Assembly (NCBI GenBank): GCA_965644295.1
Contig: CBFFRP010000239.1
Coordinates: forward strand, 123,432 to 187,431
Length of the DNA stretch: 64,000 nucleotides
DNA from: Paraphysomonas bandaiensis
Lineage: Eukaryota > Chrysophyceae
Direction: 5' to 3'
Under the pieces are notes generated by a model. The model worked only from the letters and a program-made list of their open reading frames with translations. It was not told where the DNA came from and did not search any database. Below, in pieces: positions 1-12,431 of this stretch. Position 1 is the stretch's first letter. Each line of letters begins with the position of its first letter. The translations under genes were made by a program, and so were the position numbers.

Positions 1-3000
1 CTGCCTCCAGGCTCTCATCTGCTGATAGATGGAGCCGGATGGATGTTTTATCTCATTAAATGCATAGGGGATATGGGGCCCTCTCACAGGCTCGCAATAT
101 GTCGAGGCGGCGGCTACAGGCAGCTGGATAACCTCATCCGGTCAGAGTTAAGACGACTATCAGAGTCCATGGGTCTATGTGTTGCTGTGTATATGGATGG
201 AGGTAGCCATCAGATGAAACATATCACACAAGCGAAGAGAGACAGAGATAGAGATGACAAATGGATTTCTCTCATGCAACACTGCACTCAAGGGACCGAT
301 GTATCCCCCCGGGATATCCCCCTGCCATTGATGGTCTCTGATCAATTCGAAGCCACTCTGGTCGATATGGGTGTGGATGTCGTACGGTGCAGCGGTGAGG
401 CGGATCAGTGTATTGCTAGAGATTGTTTGGCCTTGCTGGACGCCGGCTCGACTGCATTCTGTTACTCTGATGATAGGTATGTGTGTTTTACGTGAATGCG
501 TGAATGAAGATGACTTCATAAAACTTATGCAGCGACTTTGCTCTCATGCGAAGTGTACCCTTCATTCGGTTCAGCGAGTTAAGTGTTGTATGCTCTCCTG
601 CCAAAGGCATGTCTAGCCGTGTGCATGTTTTCCGGCGCTCGCACACTGCAAGCCTATTAAACATGACAGAGGCGCAGCTAGTTGAACTTGGTATCCTCTC
701 TGGGAATGACTTTACTGGGCATTTTGACCTCTCAGAGTACGATAACCTTGGCCGACCGCTCTCTAATAAGTACACTATAAACACCCTTCAGGCCATTATA
801 AGAGAACAGGGCGAAAGATTTCAGTTGCATTCCAGCCGAGACACCCTCCAGCAGGCGATAGAGTTTTCACGGGACTTCTATGAACTCCGGGAACTTGCAG
901 GATATCCTTTTGATCCCTACAATAACTCGCAGGAAGTTAAAGCCATGACCTTGAGTCCGGATGAAAAATGCAACCTACAGAAGTGGGTGGAGAAGTTAGG
1001 AGGTGCTAGGGCCGTATTATCCATCGGAATTGGACACGCAGTGGCCCTCTTGATGCGACATGTTCTAGAGAACACAAATTCTGTTGTGGGTGTGTTTTTA
1101 AAGGATTTTGTAGAGGAAAAATTTGTGTGTGCACTTGAAAGCATGCTGGAGAGCGATTATACAACTTGCGTCACACAGCCTGTTGAGTCAAGGCCTATCT
1201 GGCGAGAGGTGTTGTTTACTCATCACTACCAGCTTGTGTGCAAACACATCTTGCGCCTGTGTAAGCCAGTCATATTGCTGCTCGACGCCCCGCACAAGTA
1301 TCGCTTGGAGGTATGTAGTGTTGTCCGTTATGTATTACCTTTATAGTCGCAATAACTGATGGAAATGTGTTCCTGTTCTACACAGCCGAAGGATTTATTC
1401 AATGAGAATTTATTTTACGCCGTTCTTAATGAAATTAAGTCGGAGTCCGCCATTAAAATGGAAAATCCTGGTCATCCTCTACAACAGCGTGTTCTAAATG
1501 AAGTAAGGCCGGAAACCCCTCCAGCTTCTATATTACACAACAAAGAAGACTGTGTAACAACTTCACAACAGCAACAACAGGAAGGAATACGCGTGAAAGA
1601 TGCACTTCCAATAGACTCCCATCGAAATGAAATTCTACAGCGGATAAACCAGAGCCGCGTAACTATCATTCATGGAGAGACTGGATGTGGAAAGTCGAGC
1701 AGGGTTCCGTTAATGCTACTTCAGGATGCGGAACGGAAGGCTGTGCGATGTAAAATGATGGTGTCGCAACCCAGGCGCATAGCTGCGAGCTCTCTCATGA
1801 AGCGTGTTCGAGGTGAAATTGGAGACAAGGTAATAAATATTATCTAGTTACGTATTAATCGCGTTATCTGTGCTCTATTGATACGTAGGTTGGATTGCGC
1901 ATGGGGCATGGTGTCAGGGATGAATCAGGTCAGTCATATACAATCTGCTATCCTGTTTCAGCACTCAGTATATACGTAGATAACACCAAAATATATTTCG
2001 TCACGACGGGCTACCTTGTACGTTTGCTGGCATACAATCCTGGTTTGTTTGATGGACATTCTCACATCATAGTGGACGAGGTCCATGAACGGTCTGTGGA
2101 TGGGGACGTTCTCTGTCTACTTGTGAAGCGCCTTCTTACCACAAACTTGCACATCAGGGTAGTATTGATGTCTGCCACAATTCACACATCCCTCTATCAG
2201 GAGTACTTTGGGGCCGCGGATGCGCAGAATGGAAACCTAGAGTGTCTATCAGTAGGTCACAGACGCTTCCATATTAGTACACACTATGTCGAGGATCTCC
2301 ATAAAATTGTACTGGGCAGACCAGAAATTAAAATTCTTGCTGATCGTGTTTTAAAGACTTGCGACAGAGTAAATGTTGAAGGAGGTATTGGGATTCAGTT
2401 TTTCAAAGACCAGAGTGCTCTAGCGGTGCAAATCGTCCACACCATAATTCAGCCTGGTACTGCAGTGCTAATATTCGTGTCTGGTATGTCGGATATTGTC
2501 GATTTAACAGAAAAGTTTGCGGGAATCGAACGATACAAAGTGTATGGCATTCACTCGGAAATTCCATTTGAGGAGCAAGAGGATGCATTTGAACCCGTGA
2601 AGGAGAACGAGATTAAAGTTGTAATAGCAACTAATGCTGCGGAGTCTTCCATCACTCTCCCTGATGTGGACGTAGTATTATGTCTTGGCACGAACAAGAT
2701 TATTTCGTATAACGTTCGCAGTCATGAATCTGTTCTACGAAATACATTCATATCTAAAGCATCGGCAATCCAACGTGCTGGACGCACGGGTCGAGTTCGT
2801 CCAGGTGCTGTTTATCGGTTGTACAGTCAGAAACTGTTCGAGTCATTCAAAGAGTATGGAGATTCCGAGATATTGCGAACTCCCCTTCAAGAGACTATCC
2901 TTAGCATTCGTGTGATGATGGAAATGAGTATGGATTTTGAGGGGGTTGTTCCTGTTTTGGAAGAGCTAATTGAGCCACCGGATCTATACAACATACAACG

Positions 3001-4969
3001 AAGCTTTGAATATTTGCACGACACTGGTATGATTACATCTGCGGATGACACTGGACAACTGACTCCTAAGGGCCGCCTTGTGGGGATACTACCAGTGGGA
3101 ATCCCGTCCGGACTATTAATTACATATGGAGTCATGCTGGGAGTAAGGGATGAAAGTGTGATTCTTGCTGCTGCCCTTTCACAACCTCATAGCGCGTTTC
3201 GAATAGCTAGTCCTATTGTGCACAAAGACCCAGATGAGTTCAATAGAATTGTGCAGACGACGTTTTTTGCCGCTTGTAAATTTGACGAGGGGACTTACTC
3301 GGAACCGATCATGCTTCTCAATCTGCTGAATTGTTGGCGCGATCTTCCTGCCAGTAAGCGAGATTCTTGGTGTAAGCGCCACGGTGTGGTCAGCGCTAGG
3401 TTGAGGCACTTCCATTTGTATTCTAAGAACCTGGCGGACAAGCTGCAACAGGCTGAAAAGAATCAGATTCCTATACGATTTCAGCAACAGGAGGAAGAAG
3501 TCAAGCGCGAACTCACGCATTCACAAGTGATTAATATGCTGCGACTTATTCTCTTGTGGACAAGTAAAGAAAATATACTTCGCATGAATCCTCAGAGAAA
3601 ACTCACTTCGTTTAGTGCGACTTCTATTGAATTACGAAGTAATTTACTCACTCCGCTACAGTTGTCTTCTTTATTTCCACAGCACCAATGCCCTTGTGCT
3701 CTCAAGTCTTTCAGCAAGATACATTACTCCATTCCTGTAGCGTCTAATGTGATACTCGACGCTGGGTTTTTGGAAGAAAATGTTTATCATTTCGTTGTTA
3801 ATGTCATGCAATATGACACCCCAGTAGTTTGGATCAGATGTAGAAGGAGTGATGGGACAAAGATCCATTTGGTTTGTGTGCAAATCGTAGAGAGGGACAC
3901 TGAACCGAATTCTACAAAATTGTTGGCATCTCTAGAGACTATACACCCGGAAATGGAATGGATTGATACTTCAAGCTCAGGATTCTTGACCGTCCAGCTG
4001 AAGGCCACAAATAAAAAGCAAGAAAAAAAATTTAATGCTATCCGTGAATCGATAGAGCACTCCTTGTTTCTTCAGATGGAGTGTGGGAATAATGTCCACG
4101 TTGCAGCGGTTAATTGCGTAATTCCGGTAGAAATACTAGAGGAATACTTTTTGACCGATGAAGCCATTGAACAGGGATTGACTGTTGCGGTCGAACACAA
4201 AACTCAACCTAGACAGCTAATAGAGTTCGAGGATGCCCAAAGAGATGGGTCCCTTATAAACGATGTTGCACTTGGTATTCGACTATTCAACGCTTATCTA
4301 TCAGGATACAACAAGCGAAAGTACGTTCACTTGAATGCACCGTGATTTTAGTTACAGTTTTTGTGTAGGATAGTGCGAGTTCGGCTGGAGGGAAACAATC
4401 GAAGACCAGATGAAGTTGTCGGTTCGGCGCAGTGGGCAGCTAAGCGCGCGTCATCTCACGATGACCAGCTTCTGAAGCAGGATGATGGATGTATGATATT
4501 AGATGCGAAGTGTGAAAGTGCTACGTGGAAAATATTTCGCTCTGATAATTCATTATGTACAGCTATCATGCCTCGATACTCTGTACCTGGAGCGGCAGTG
4601 TACAGAGATAAAAAAACCTTGTTCGGTGTGGCGTATAAAGTACTAGAGCTGAACAGCTCACTCGTGAAATGTGAAGGAGTTAGTTTTCTACCTCCGGGCT
4701 GTGAATGGATATCACTCGCCCTTATGTGTATAGGAGTTAACCCGATTCCTTTTTTTCATGGCGGCAAGTTTCCTAACGATGAAAGCATTGATTCCTTGAA
4801 ACTGGACCAAGTAGACAGGATCCATGAAATATTGTCCGAGAGAAAAGATGAATGTGTCGCATATGATGCTGTTCTTGCTGATCGGGTAAACAGTCTGTTT
4901 TTTGATTGGACATATTTTCCAGATAAAACAGCAAGCGAGAACAATGATATGTATGACAGTGTGTGTTAG
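1..4969 (+). CDS. XPG/Asteroid-type nuclease domain fused to DEAH-family helicase (5' partial)
   Basis: Exons: <1-476, 533-1310, 1386-1829, 1889-4320, 4369-4969 (TAG); 1576 residues lie in the window and the true start is upstream. The first ~410 residues read as an Asteroid/XPG-like PIN nuclease. Metal-binding motifs are kept: LLIDG near the start, GEAD at 132-135, SDDSDF at 156-161 (split by intron 1), GND at 216-218. A DEAH-type helicase follows: Walker A GETGCGKS at 515-522, DEVH at 629-632 in place of DEAH, an SAT motif, QRAGRTGR, then HA2-like and C-terminal sequence. All joins keep frame and close known motifs, so one polypeptide is likely. By family the helicase should unwind RNA with ATP; the nuclease half could cut flap or structured nucleic acid. 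That activity, and the job of the fusion, are inference. Two adjacent genes are the alternative, but no stop or start separates the halves. Confidence 0.85.
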
Positions 4970-6499
4970 AAGGCATGCTCCTAATGTTTTGTCGTGTTGG
5001 CAAAATATAGTCTGTGAATTTTACATGTATCACGCGTACTTGTATTTCATGCCAGGACTTTGTCGTTTGTATACATAGCGATACCTGTGATCGATATATA
5101 TATAATATGAAGAACTCAATATTATCCATGCACGTGATTTAATTGTGGTATACGTCAGATATCATTACAGTTTTTAGCTTCTACACTTTCACGTATGAGG
5201 TCTAATCTCCATCGTAAAGATGAATAATATAGGATATCAATACGTTAAACGGAATGACATTGAAGACATAATGCTGATAGATTGCTAACTTTTAAGGATA
5301 AATAGATTTTAGCGAATTCAGCTTCTCTTCAACTGAATTTCTATTTAGCGATGACTAACTTATTGGTGTGACGAAACACTAAACGTTGTTCTTCTCAAAA
5401 ATTGGTGGTTGAAAGCCCCGCCTTGATTTCCATCTATTCAATCCTTTCAGTGTCTCCTAAAAGAAGAAAATATTATAGGGTAATGTAATCTACACACACC
5501 AACACAAATTAAAGTAAATACTCTTCTAAAAAATACTTCAGAGAGAATAGAATAAAAGACATTATACTGATGGGCGAGCTGTTGCGCAGTCAAAGAATGT
5601 AGAACTATATTGAAAGTCTTTTTATTTAGCAACCTGTACCAATATAGTGGCTAGTTGAATGCTAGACATACTAGTTAGCCAGAAACCAGAAGGCGGCAAT
5701 TGTCTAGAATTTAGAACTGCTACTTTAAGATTACTCGCAGTTTTCTTCAGCACAGCCTATGGCATGAGTGCCAGAGTGTCTATAGGTTTGATCTTCTTGT
5801 CATTCAGTTTTCAGTTGGGACTTGTTCCATGCAGACGCCACACTTTGGAAACTCAATGCTACCTTCAATCGACTCTTACACACTATAATGTAAGAGTCAT
5901 AAAAAATAAGACTAACTTGTGTACATATATCAGTGACTATATTGCAATTACCATGCATGTATATGATAGTTTCGGCCAGTATGTCGGTCATATGCAACAT
6001 CTACACGAAGTTGCAAAAGCGTTTGTTCCTGCTTTTCGTAATATCCCTCGGTTAAGCTGTATCTTACCTCCATGATATGCAGCTTCTAAGTTTATTAAAT
6101 ATAATATCATTAACTTTGGTGGGATGTCGTGTGGTTGTGTATACCGTGTAGAAGGTTTATTTTCCTGGTAGTGATATGAGAGTTCGCACACACAGACCGT
6201 AGTTGCCACTGTTATCTACTTCATATGATTAAGATCATCACCTTTCTTCGAAGTACAACGTACACACTCGGGAAGAAACGCTACTCTGCTTCCTCGAGGG
6301 GTCCACACAAACTTCTACCCAGAAAACGTAGTACGCGGCGAATCCGGCAAAGAAAACCGTTGATCCTCCGAATCCTAGAGTGACAAGACGGCCTGTGCCC
6401 TAAACCCTACTACCCCGCCCCAGGTCAAGAGCTCCTCCCACAATTGCACTTCCAACTATCACCATACAACCCATAAGTTCCCCCACTTTGGACCCAATG
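4970..6499. other. Intergenic region, no supported gene
   Basis: AT-rich spacer after the nuclease-helicase gene. The longest open stretch (5659-6075, 138 codons) has low-complexity character, no recognisable domain and no convincing splice context, so I do not call it a gene. A CCCTAAACCCTA telomere-like stretch lies near 6398-6409. The polyA region of the upstream gene should fall in the first 200 bases. Confidence 0.6.
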
Positions 6500-7058
6500 G
6501 TGCCTCAGCAGAGAATCACAGTTGGGTATCAGTCCACTTCCTTTACTTTTCTAACACTTTCACGCTCCCCCCCCCACACAAAACTCTGCCACCAACATTT
6601 ACATTCTACTGATTTACTGCAGTCAGTGGCGCCCTGAGTCTCTACAAATTCTACGTCACTACCTCGCACCATCTCACTTTCCCTCATATAACACTATCCT
6701 CCCATCTACATAACTCTGACCCTCCCTTAAACGTCGTGGACCCTAAAGGGCGTCCCCCTGATCCCCTGATTAACCGCACCTACATTGAAACTGAAGGACT
6801 ACACGTCCGTGGGCAGCTATCACACTTACTTAAAGACTACAATCCTGAAGTCAGCAGATGTCAGATAATATCAACATTCTGCTTGCTCACTGCGTTTGCT
6901 TTGAGCGATAGAGCGAAAGTGGTTGCACCTTGGTGCTTGCGGCGACGCACAAGCAGCGTTCGTAGCGAAAAACAGTAAGATGTCAGAGTTAAGCACTAGT
7001 TAGTTAAATTGTTTTGCTGCCTTACTTCTGACTCTTACACGCCTATCGCTAATAATAA
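6500..7058 (+). repeat. Dispersed repeat family R1, copy 1
   Basis: Matches the reverse complement of 16695-17250 over about 550 bases. It shares a core (GTGGTTGCACC.TGGTGC, then GCGGCGACGCACAAGC) with copies at 22275-23670, 29510-30192, 34019-34375, 35330-35675 and 52150-52510. The copy ends with GCTAATAATAA. The 80-codon open frame at 6736-6978 lies inside the repeat and is not protein-like. It is probably a non-autonomous mobile element; class unknown. Confidence 0.75.
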
Positions 7059-7210
7059 GACGTTCACTACATTCCTACTACTTGTCATTTACGGTAAAAC
7101 ATATGCTGTTCTCAAGTATTTCTCTCTTTTATACATTCAAATGCGTATACTTACCAAAATATGAGAGAAAAAATTAGAAAAGATAGTGCAAATATTCTAA
7201 AAATATACGT

Positions 7211-9076
7211 CTAACGACAACATCCCTTCGATTTAACTCTTTCTCTCTCATTGCCATATAGTTCAAACAGTTTCTCGTGCACTTCTTTCATCCGTGGTCT
7301 ATCAGCAAACTCGTGCGACCAACACCGTGCTATCAGAATCGAAAGCTCCTCCGCCGTTGAGGGGGCGCACCTGTTGTCTTCAGCTAGCTGGGTAATCATC
7401 CTAACATCAGGTCGATGTCTGTTCTGAACCACATCCAGCATGAATTTATTCTTTTTGAACTTGTGAAAGGGTACTAAGCCCGTAAGTATCTGCCAAAACA
7501 AAATACCGAAGCTATACACGTCAACAAGCTCATTATAGGGTTCAAAAAGCGCAACCTCCGGTGCCATATAACGAAGGGACCCTGACATTCCTACCAGGGC
7601 AAGCATATAAACACAGGTCGTTGGTCATATCTACAGATAGGTGACCTGTCATTTTGTAAGGACCGCGCTCCAGCACACGTCGGCGAATACAAGTACTGAT
7701 ACCGAAGTCCATCAGTTTCAGAGTCATGTCCTTAGTAAAGCTGTATGTGAAGTGGTGAGTAAACAATTTATGTGCCTACAAAGAGAACATACCATATGTT
7801 ATCAGGCTTTATATCCTACATCGATTGTGTCAAGTTCAACATAAAATAAAAATTAATACAACTTACCCTATGAAGTAAGACAGCATGAGGGTGAAACTCA
7901 TCGTGTAAGTATTTCACAGCGTTCGACAGGTCTCTAGCCATTCCTAGCGCAGTGAGTACAGAGAAGGGGAAGTCCTTCGAGTACGTGTTTCTGGGACGGG
8001 TCAGGTGATACGTAAGCGATCCGCCATCAAGTCGCTCCACCACAAGGAAGGGGTGACAGTCATGCACACCTGAGCCGAGGAGAGATATGATGTTCGGATG
8101 GCTGTTCCATACAGCGTATTAGATACCAAATTTAAGTAATTCCGAGACAATTAAGCCGTGCGCTATAACATGCTACCACATTAACTCCTCTAAGAGGGAG
8201 CACTCACCTAATCGCAGCCAATATGTCTCTTTCAAAATCGAACTCCCTCACCGCTGTTCCGAAGTCTACCGCGTCCGCTTTTACAAGCTTTATTATTATG
8301 TTGGTGGGAGCGGCCCCACCGTCCCTACCGCACAAGATCCCACGGTGACAAGCTTTGTATATCTCACTGTTAGAGCCATCTGTAAGATGCTCCAGATGAT
8401 TAAACCCTGTGAAATCTAGTTTAAACTGTAAACCAGGTGGCACGGGGACTGTAGAGAGAGGGAATATGCTGTCCGTCCCAACGAAGGTCGAGCTTGCTTT
8501 GCGCATCTCACAAACTATCAGGTCGGAAGTGCTCTCCAAAGCGCCTGTCTCCCCACCGCCCCGTATACATTCTGCACCATCTGAAGACTCCTTTCGAATT
8601 ATCTGATGAAAGGAACTTTGATCATATTGAGCGTTTTCCACGCGGTGCACCTCAGCATCGATTTCATCAACTTCAGGCAATACAATATGCCGAGTAGTTA
8701 ATCCGCGTCCCACAACAATCTTTGTAGTTTTGTCGACCGATAGAGCCCCATGTCTCTGAGCGAGAGAGTACTCAGACACACATCGTCGTGTGTTTATATT
8801 CGTATCTCTCTTGCCTAAGAAGCTCATGTTTTTAATCATTCGTATGGTGTTGTTCTCCCTCTTCACAGGCGACTGCTGTCTCTTCATAGAGACTGATGAG
8901 TCCCTTGACGCTGATCGAACCACCGGCTCTCTCTCGCTATCACTCATGCTCAACCCACTGGCACTGTTCGACCTCTCTCTCCCTGAGGAGGGTCCCTGTG
9001 GGGATACATGGGAGGTAGAGGCGGACGCAGAGGGGGCGTCAGGATCAGTCTCTGCTCGTCTGATGGGGATGGACAT
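7211..9076 (-). CDS. TKL-family protein kinase
   Basis: Exons on the minus strand: 9076-8208, 8101-7867, 7815-7793, 7740-7646, 7590-7211 (TAG); 533 residues. The first ~220 residues are Ser-rich and probably disordered. The kinase domain fills the rest: a modified glycine loop (DGSNSEIY), lysine in IIIKLV, HRD completed across an exon junction, DIKPDN, DFG, a GSLRYMAPE activation end, and SFGILFWQILTG. All catalytic residues are present, so it should be an active Ser/Thr kinase of the tyrosine-kinase-like group. Exon 3 is only 23 bases and encodes the catalytic loop. The start is the first ATG of the long exon. It is divergent from the DDX10-type gene at 9647. Substrate and pathway are unknown. 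Confidence 0.88.
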
Positions 9077-9646
9077 GTGGACTATTCGAACAGATGGATC
9101 GGTGAGGAGGACATGTCGATGACAGCCCTGTCAATCTATGATCCGATAGATGAGGTGGACGCTATTGGGAGGATATGTATGTATATGTATGTGTGTGTTA
9201 TGTATGTGTACATCTGTGTGTGTATTTGTATGGAGACATACATACATGTCCACTGTACCATACAGCACTGTATTCTCCTGTATACAGAAGCCCTCCACAT
9301 GACTGTGCATATGTACCAAGAGAACGCCACCATCCACACCATTGAACAATAGCTACCAATAAGATTATAATAATCTCCTCTGATTGGATTATGTATGTGT
9401 CCACAGGAGAGACCATTGGCAGACAGTACACACAGTACTCTACAGTAATACCGTATACTGCTATGTGACTGTATGGTGTAGGTGTATGGCATGGTAGGGT
9501 ATGACTGTGTATAGTGGATGTACTGCTGTATCGTATGAGTGGTGTGTATGTACAGTGTATGTGTGTATATTCTCTGCCCAGTCCCTCATACACACATCCA
9601 TCTATCGAACAATCTCATAACACAACTAACCACTGATAGATCAACT
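9077..9646. promoter_or_regulatory. Shared promoter region between TKL kinase and DDX10-type gene
   Basis: 570 bases separate two divergent start codons. The segment is rich in simple repeats of the GTATGTAT / GTGTGTATGT type (about 9170-9260 and 9480-9580). Open frames here are low-complexity Tyr/His/Cys/Met/Val strings and are not genes. It must hold both promoters; I see no clear TATA box. Confidence 0.5.
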
Positions 9647-12431
9647 ATGGTATTCAAGCGCAAGAAGAGGTCTGCCCCTGTCTCTAAAGTAGACGTTAAA
9701 GTGAGTGAGGAGGAGGAGGTGGAGGCTCTCAGAGCTCAGCTCAATGAGACGGCTCCGGAGTCAGGCTCTCAGCTCTCCTGGTAAAAGAAACACGCTGTTT
9801 TATATCATGAGGAGCGATGATGTGCTTACTTCTGTTACGCAGTGATGGGCTCTCGTTTGATGACTTCCCTCTATCGACGAAGACACGAGAGGGTCTGCGT
9901 AAAGCTAACCTCATATCCCCCACTGACATACAGGCGGCCGCCCTTCCACACGCACTTATCGGCCGGGATATATTGGGTGCAGCTAAGACGGGGTCTGGAA
10001 AGACTTTAGCTTTTGTTATTCCTATCCTAGAGAGGCTGTATATGGAGCGCTGGGGTCTGCAAGACGGTCTCGCAGCCATCATCATCACCCCAACACGTGA
10101 GCTTGCGCTTCAAATATTCGAGGTTCTGCGTGTTGTCGGAAAGAAACATCAGCTTTCAGCAGGTTTAGTGACAGGTGGCAAGAAAGAGTTCGAAGAGGAG
10201 CAAGGCCGCATTGTCTCGATGAATATTCTTGTTGCAACACCTGGGAGACTCTTACAGCACTTCGAGCAGACCCCCGGGTTCGACGCCTCACAACTGCTGG
10301 TACTAGTACTAGATGAGGCAGACCGAATCTTAGACATGGGCTTCAAGCAGCAGTTGGACGATATTCTCGAATACCTGCCTACTCATAGACAGACCCTTTT
10401 GTTTTCCGCAACCCAGACCAAATCCGTGAAGGTAGCATTTATGCCTCTTCAATGTTGTTGTGACTTTTTGCTAGGATTTGGCGAGGTTGAGCCTGCAGGA
10501 TGCTGAATACCTCGCTGTACATGCCTCCCATTCAGAGGCAACTCCATCTCGACTTAAGCAGAACTACATCATATGTCCTCTGCACAAGAAGCTGGATGCG
10601 TTATTCGGATTTATCAAGACACATCTGAAGAGCAAAATGATTGTGTTCCTGTCAAGTTGTGCGCAGGTACCTATGAAGTACTGTTACCTTTTTGCATAAA
10701 AAATAGTTTATGGTAAAGCTATTTTTTTACGTTTTGACAACCTCAGGTGCGGTTCGTGTACGAGTGTTTCAGAGGTATGCAGCCTGGGATTCCTCTCACA
10801 GCTCTTCATGGGAAGGTATTGAGGTCTAGTCCTACCATCACACTCTCAATTTGCCTTTTAGATCAAGCAGGACCGACGTACCCTTATATATATGGATTTT
10901 CTAAGAAGAAAGAGTGCATGTCTCTTCGCCACTGACATCGCAGCCAGGTTACTATAACATAGTGTGCCATTGCGAAGTTGACTCTTTGTGCAGAGGTCTC
11001 GACTTTCCTGATGTGGATTGGGTTATTCAAGTAGACGCCCCAGAGGACGCTGCAATGTACATTCATAGAGTGGGTCGAACTGCACGGTATACTTCAGGGG
11101 GTCGTGCTCTCCTGATGCTAATGCCGGGCGAGGAGAAGTCCGTATGCTCCGAGCTTGAAGAGGTATGTTTCCGATTGCCTTCGTTTCTGTACCTCTTGAC
11201 TGTACAGTTACAGGCTGGAATCCCGTTAAAGCGACTTTCTATGAACCCGAACAAGGCAGTGGCCGTTGCGAACAGAGCAGCAGCAATGCTCGTTTCCCAG
11301 CCGGAGTGTAGACATCTGGCGAAGAAGGCATTCACAAGCTATCTCAAGTCACTTTACCTGTTACCACGGAACAAGGTGTGTGTAGTATTTTGTGGCAATA
11401 TCAGAAAGTGTATATATAACTTCGGTGGGGCTTTCACAGGGCGGAGCACTGGGTGAACTTGATGTGAATGCATTTTCTGCCTCCCTTGGTCTTGCTATTC
11501 CACCTCCGCTACCTGCGGTCATGACGGATCCATCAACATCGTCAGATGTTACTGACCCGACGAAAAAGGCCAAGAACGTCAACAGGTGTGTCCCTAGTTG
11601 TTAGCTTAACTTTATGTGAACGTTTTGTGTGTGAAACATATCAGAGCCTTGGATAAGCTAAAGAAACAATTGAAAGCAGCAAAGGAAGAAAAACGTATGA
11701 AAAGGGAAATGCTCGCTCGTAAGAGAGCGGGTGATGATGATGGGTCAGACTCTGAATCAGGTAGTGAGGATGACCTTCTGGTTGTCAAGAAGGGAGGTGA
11801 AAGTACTGGGGAATCTACCAGAGAAACAATTGAAGGGGGTGTAGAACTGCCCGCTGCACCTGCTAAGATTAAAAAAAAGGAGAAACCTTTGAAGATAGGG
11901 ACTGATGGGGAAAGCACTGCCGCACGTCGAGCAGGGGCTAAACGCGTAGTGTTTGACGATGAGGGCCGGTCCATGGATCCTTTCGAGAAGATTGCAGCAA
12001 TGGGAACATCAGAGGGAAAATTGGATGGACTCGACGAAGAAGTGTCTGCTCGTGTTAGAAAGGCGAAGGAAGCCATTGACTCCGTGCGAAAGGAGGACGA
12101 TAGGCGCGAGAGAGAAAGAGTCCGGGAGAAGCGGCTCAAGCTCAAGCAGAGATTAAGAGAGGAAAAGAACGGTGAGGGCAACGGAGTAGGAGCAGTACTG
12201 GCTAGTTATTCAGAAGAGGAGGACCATAGCGGTAGTGAGGAAATATCTGATGAGTCAGGAGTTAGTAGCAATGACGAGAGTGCCGATTCTGGATCTGATG
12301 ATGGATCGGAATCTGATGAAGACAGTGACTCTGATGATGATAGGAAACCTATGGCTAAGAAACGTAAAGTTTCCAGTGATGAGTTGAAGCACCAAGAGCA
12401 ACTTGCGCTAAAATTGTTAATGGCAAAATAA
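9647..12431 (+). CDS. DDX10: DEAD-box ATP-dependent RNA helicase DDX10/Dbp4
   Basis: Nine exons: 9647-9780, 9843-10431, 10475-10666, 10747-10815, 10862-10947, 10994-11162, 11214-11375, 11440-11585, 11645-12431 (TAA); 777 residues, close to yeast Dbp4. Motifs in order: FPLS Q-motif region, [56 protein letters not shown]. The [10 protein letters not shown] and [11 protein letters not shown] signatures, the Leu-Tyr-Leu tail and the acidic Asp/Ser/Glu C-terminus are typical of DDX10/Dbp4. That protein helps release U14 snoRNA during 18S rRNA maturation in the nucleolus. Introns are 43 to 81 bases. The acceptor of exon 7 could also be 11207, adding two residues. Confidence 0.95.

Noticed and set aside
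5659-6075. 138-codon open frame
   Set aside because: No domain, no splice partners, AT-rich intergenic setting; likely chance.
9008-9593. Several frames of 70 to 130 codons on both strands
   Set aside because: They are translations of GT/TA microsatellites and the antisense of the kinase start.
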